Shown here in pieces: positions 61,519 to 64,000 of a stretch of DNA of 64,000 bases (positions are counted from its first letter, which is position 1; each line of letters opens with the position of its first letter). This DNA is from Actinopolyspora mzabensis. GTDB taxonomy: Bacteria; Actinomycetota; Actinomycetes; Mycobacteriales; Pseudonocardiaceae. The notes under the pieces are model-generated. The model saw only the letters and a list, made by a program, of their open reading frames with translations. It had not been told where the DNA came from and did no database searches. Location: positions 124,001 through 188,000 of the forward strand of contig NZ_FNFM01000007.1 of NCBI RefSeq assembly GCF_900101095.1. The letters are read 5' to 3'. The translations under genes were made by a program, and so were the position numbers.

Positions 61519-61940
61519 GGGCGGTGGTGACACGAGTCACAGCAGCGGCGGTTCGCGTGGCCGGCGAAGTGGTGGGAAGCATCACCGAACCGGGGCTGCT
61601 GGTGCTGGTGGCGGCGACCCACTCGGACACCTCCGAGCAGGCGGAGGTCATGGCGCGCAAGCTTCACGAGCTGCGGGCGCTGCGGGACGAGCAGTCCTGC
61701 GCCACCGCTGACGCACCCCTGCTGGTGATCAGCCAGTTCACCCTCTACGGGAACACCCGGAAGGGGCGGCGGCCGTCCTGGAGCGCCGCTGCGGCGCCCG
61801 AACAGGCCGAGCCACTGGTCGAAAAGGTGGTCGAACAGCTGCGCGAGCGCGGTGCCCGCGTCTCGACAGGTGTGTTCGGGGCGGAAATGGCGGTGGACAG
61901 CACCAACGACGGCCCGTTCACGCTGCTAGTGGAGACCTGA
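61515..61940 (+). CDS. dtd: D-aminoacyl-tRNA deacylase
   Basis: Removes D-amino acids (and glycine mischarged on tRNA-Ala) from tRNA. The 141-residue protein begins MRAVVTRVTAAAVRVAGEVV and has the catalytic PLLVISQFTLYGNTRKGRRP; the C-terminal motif is NDGPFTLLVET (family N-x-G-P-V-T). A few residues are missing before the SQFTL block relative to longer homologues (DEQSCATADAPLLVI), a small deletion in a surface loop. Its ATG overlaps the methyltransferase stop by four bases. Confidence 0.94.
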   Translation: MRAVVTRVTAAAVRVAGEVVGSITEPGLLVLVAATHSDTSEQAEVMARKLHELRALRDEQSCATADAPLLVISQFTLYGNTRKGRRPSWSAAAAPEQAEPLVEKVVEQLRERGARVSTGVFGAEMAVDSTNDGPFTLLVET

Positions 61941-62224
61941 GGAAGTTCGTGGCGAGGTAGGTGCTCCCTCCGACGCTTCGTCGGGACTCCACGCCGCCCG
62001 TGGCCGCCCACCGATCTCCGGCTCACCGAGCACTCCATCGAGGTGGGCGCCGAACTCGCTCGCGCCCGCGAACCGGTGGGACGGAGCAGGACGAAGCGAG
62101 GGTTACCGCCGCACGGCGCGCGGCCGTGCTCGCGCCTGCCCCCTTCCACCTGGGGCGTCTTCTCCCACACGGGCACCGGGCACGTCGAGTGTGACGACGC
62201 TGACGTCGCTCATCCGACGAATCC

Positions 62225-62251
62225 GGGAACGATTTCGGCAACGTGTGCGTT
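62225..62251 (+). promoter_or_regulatory. ECF-type (SigH/SigE-like) promoter upstream of sigB
   Basis: GGGAAC (62225-62230), 18 bases, then GTT (62249-62251; CGTTTT context) matches the SigR/SigH/SigE consensus, 385 bases before the sigB start. In M. tuberculosis sigB is transcribed by SigE/SigH-type factors. The remainder of the 695-base spacer (61941-62635) contains spurious Arg/Pro-rich frames, including one fused in phase to sigB (from 62243), but no separate gene. Confidence 0.6.
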
Positions 62252-62635
62252 TTCCGGGTAACCAAACCACAACACAACGCCCGAGAACCGGTGCCACAGC
62301 CGGTCACCGGCCGGTCTTCGAACCACCCTCCCGGGTGGGGACGGGGCCGCCGGCAGGGCGGCGAACCAGCCGACCGAGATGCCACAGGCCCTGAAACAGC
62401 CGCTTCCGATCAGCCGGACGAGAAGCCCAACGTCTCCTGCCGCCGATCCGACCCCACGGTCGACTCGACGAGGAACCAGAACCGAACCGACTCAACCACC
62501 GGCACCACCGGCCACCGACGATACCGAAGAAGGACGAACCATCACCACCACACCGAGCGTACCCGTCCTTCGTGTGGCGCGGTGGCGTGCCGGTACCCCG
62601 GCACCCGACAACCAGCCCGTCAGGGAGGTAGCTCT

Positions 62636-63607
<972 letters not shown>

Positions 63608-63623
63608 GCCGGGACTCGCGCAC

Positions 63624-63661
63624 CGGCTCGCCGGGGTGAACGGGTTCACCCCGGCGAGCCG
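63624..63661. terminator. Bidirectional terminator between sigB and the phosphatase gene
   Basis: A perfect 17-bp stem (63624-63640 and 63645-63661) with a CGGG tetraloop lies 16 bases after the sigB stop and 35 bases beyond the end of the convergent gene. Confidence 0.85.
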
Positions 63662-63695
63662 TAGGTGTGCCGGGAAGCGCTTCACACGGAACGGG

Positions 63696-64000
63696 TCACC
63701 GCGGGCCCAGCAGCCGCTCTCGCCAGCGCCGGATCTCCTCGGGAGCGGCACCGTGCCGCATCAGCCACCCGGCTACCCCCTCCTCGTGCGACTCGACGCG
63801 TTCGAGCGCGTGTTCGATGGCGTGTGCCGGTGCGGAAATGAACTCGTCGACGTCGGATTCGTCGACTCCCGGCGGCAGTTCGGGTTCTATCCGGAGCCGC
63901 CGCAGCACCTGACGCATGTTGCGGTCGGTGTGCACGTAGTCGGCCACCACCGCGTCGTAGCGGACTCCCGCCGTACGCAACAGCAACGCGCAGGCCACCC
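63696..64000 (-). CDS. Tyrosine-protein phosphatase (PtpB-like), C-terminal part, cut by window end
   Basis: The visible 101 residues are the C-terminal half of a dual-specificity/tyrosine phosphatase of the Y_phosphatase3 family. The frame enters from beyond 64000 with VACALLLRTAGVRYDAVVADYV, the stretch that follows the HCxAGKDRTG active site (not in the window), then THTDRNMRQVLRRLR-like helices and a terminal GWLMRHGAAPEEIRRWRERL. A GTG at 63998 is an internal codon, not a start. It converges on sigB. Confidence 0.82.
   Translation of the reverse strand, partial: VACALLLRTAGVRYDAVVADYVHTDRNMRQVLRRLRIEPELPPGVDESDVDEFISAPAHAIEHALERVESHEEGVAGWLMRHGAAPEEIRRWRERLLGPR

Noticed and set aside
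62243-62635. N-terminal extension of SigB from 62243
   Set aside because: The frame is open but would begin on the ECF promoter itself; ATG at 62636 follows GGGAGGT and gives the standard 323 residues.

Overview
The window is chromosomal DNA of a high-GC actinobacterium. GTG and TTG starts are frequent, GGAGG-type ribosome sites are common, and spacers are short. Family content points to the Pseudonocardiales (a Saccharopolyspora- or Actinopolyspora-like organism), but genus cannot be fixed from sequence alone. From about 23.9 kb to the end, the gene set and much of the order match, as I recall it, the Mycobacterium tuberculosis block around Rv2674-Rv2711: msrB, hemQ, hemG/hemY, hemE, RNase D, dxs, TRAM methyltransferase, APC permease, ceoB/ceoC, DUF3159, OB-fold protein, DUF3710, dut, DUF3093, DUF4193, cei, suhB, ppgK, sigA, sigB. 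I see no insertion sequence, prophage, CRISPR array, rRNA or tRNA.

Region by region. 1-9.3 kb is metabolic and accessory: a partial CoA-transferase divergent from a GntR regulator, a FadB2-type 3-hydroxybutyryl-CoA dehydrogenase, an alpha/beta hydrolase with a DUF5709 protein, a class C beta-lactamase-type hydrolase, a DUF2795 protein, a DJ-1/PfpI protein, a PrxQ/Bcp peroxiredoxin and LhgO. 9.6-15.6 kb holds a Ser/Thr kinase with an unusual C-terminus, a secreted SGNH hydrolase, RocD, ZapE and a RibD-like reductase. 15.6-20.2 kb is a compact envelope-stress locus: ECF sigma factor, zinc-finger anti-sigma factor, three Asp23/Gls24-type proteins, an HPD-motif (J-like) protein, a 59-residue membrane protein, a DUF6286 protein and AmaP, several joined by 4-nt start/stop overlaps. 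20.2-25.2 kb has an EamA exporter, a lipoprotein hydrolase homologue that lacks its nucleophilic serine, a 34-residue peptide with eight cysteines, MsrB and a VapBC/FitAB-type toxin-antitoxin pair.

25.2-28.5 kb carries the coproporphyrin-dependent haem genes hemQ-hemG-hemE. 28.8-35.6 kb has DUF3000, a LuxR-type response regulator, RNase D and the fadA-fadB beta-oxidation operon. 35.9-45.9 kb has a Uma2 protein, a two-component pair, dxs, a TRAM RNA methyltransferase, an APC permease and two TrkA potassium-channel subunits. 46.1-64 kb carries dut and neighbours, cei, suhB, ppgK, the principal sigma factor sigA, a DEAD/DEAH helicase, a YihY/BrkB protein, small DUF proteins, a methyltransferase, dtd, sigB and a partial tyrosine phosphatase.

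The most interesting signals are: the sigma/anti-sigma/Asp23 locus, in which the anti-sigma factor itself appears to end in an Asp23-like domain and no transmembrane helix; the orphan cysteine-rich peptide with two CxCCxxC modules; the probable pseudo-hydrolase; a palindrome shared by two separate beta-oxidation loci; ECF-type promoter motifs in front of sigB and possibly sigA; and several well-formed operators, divergent promoters and hairpins. Comparisons to other genomes are from memory and no searches were run.
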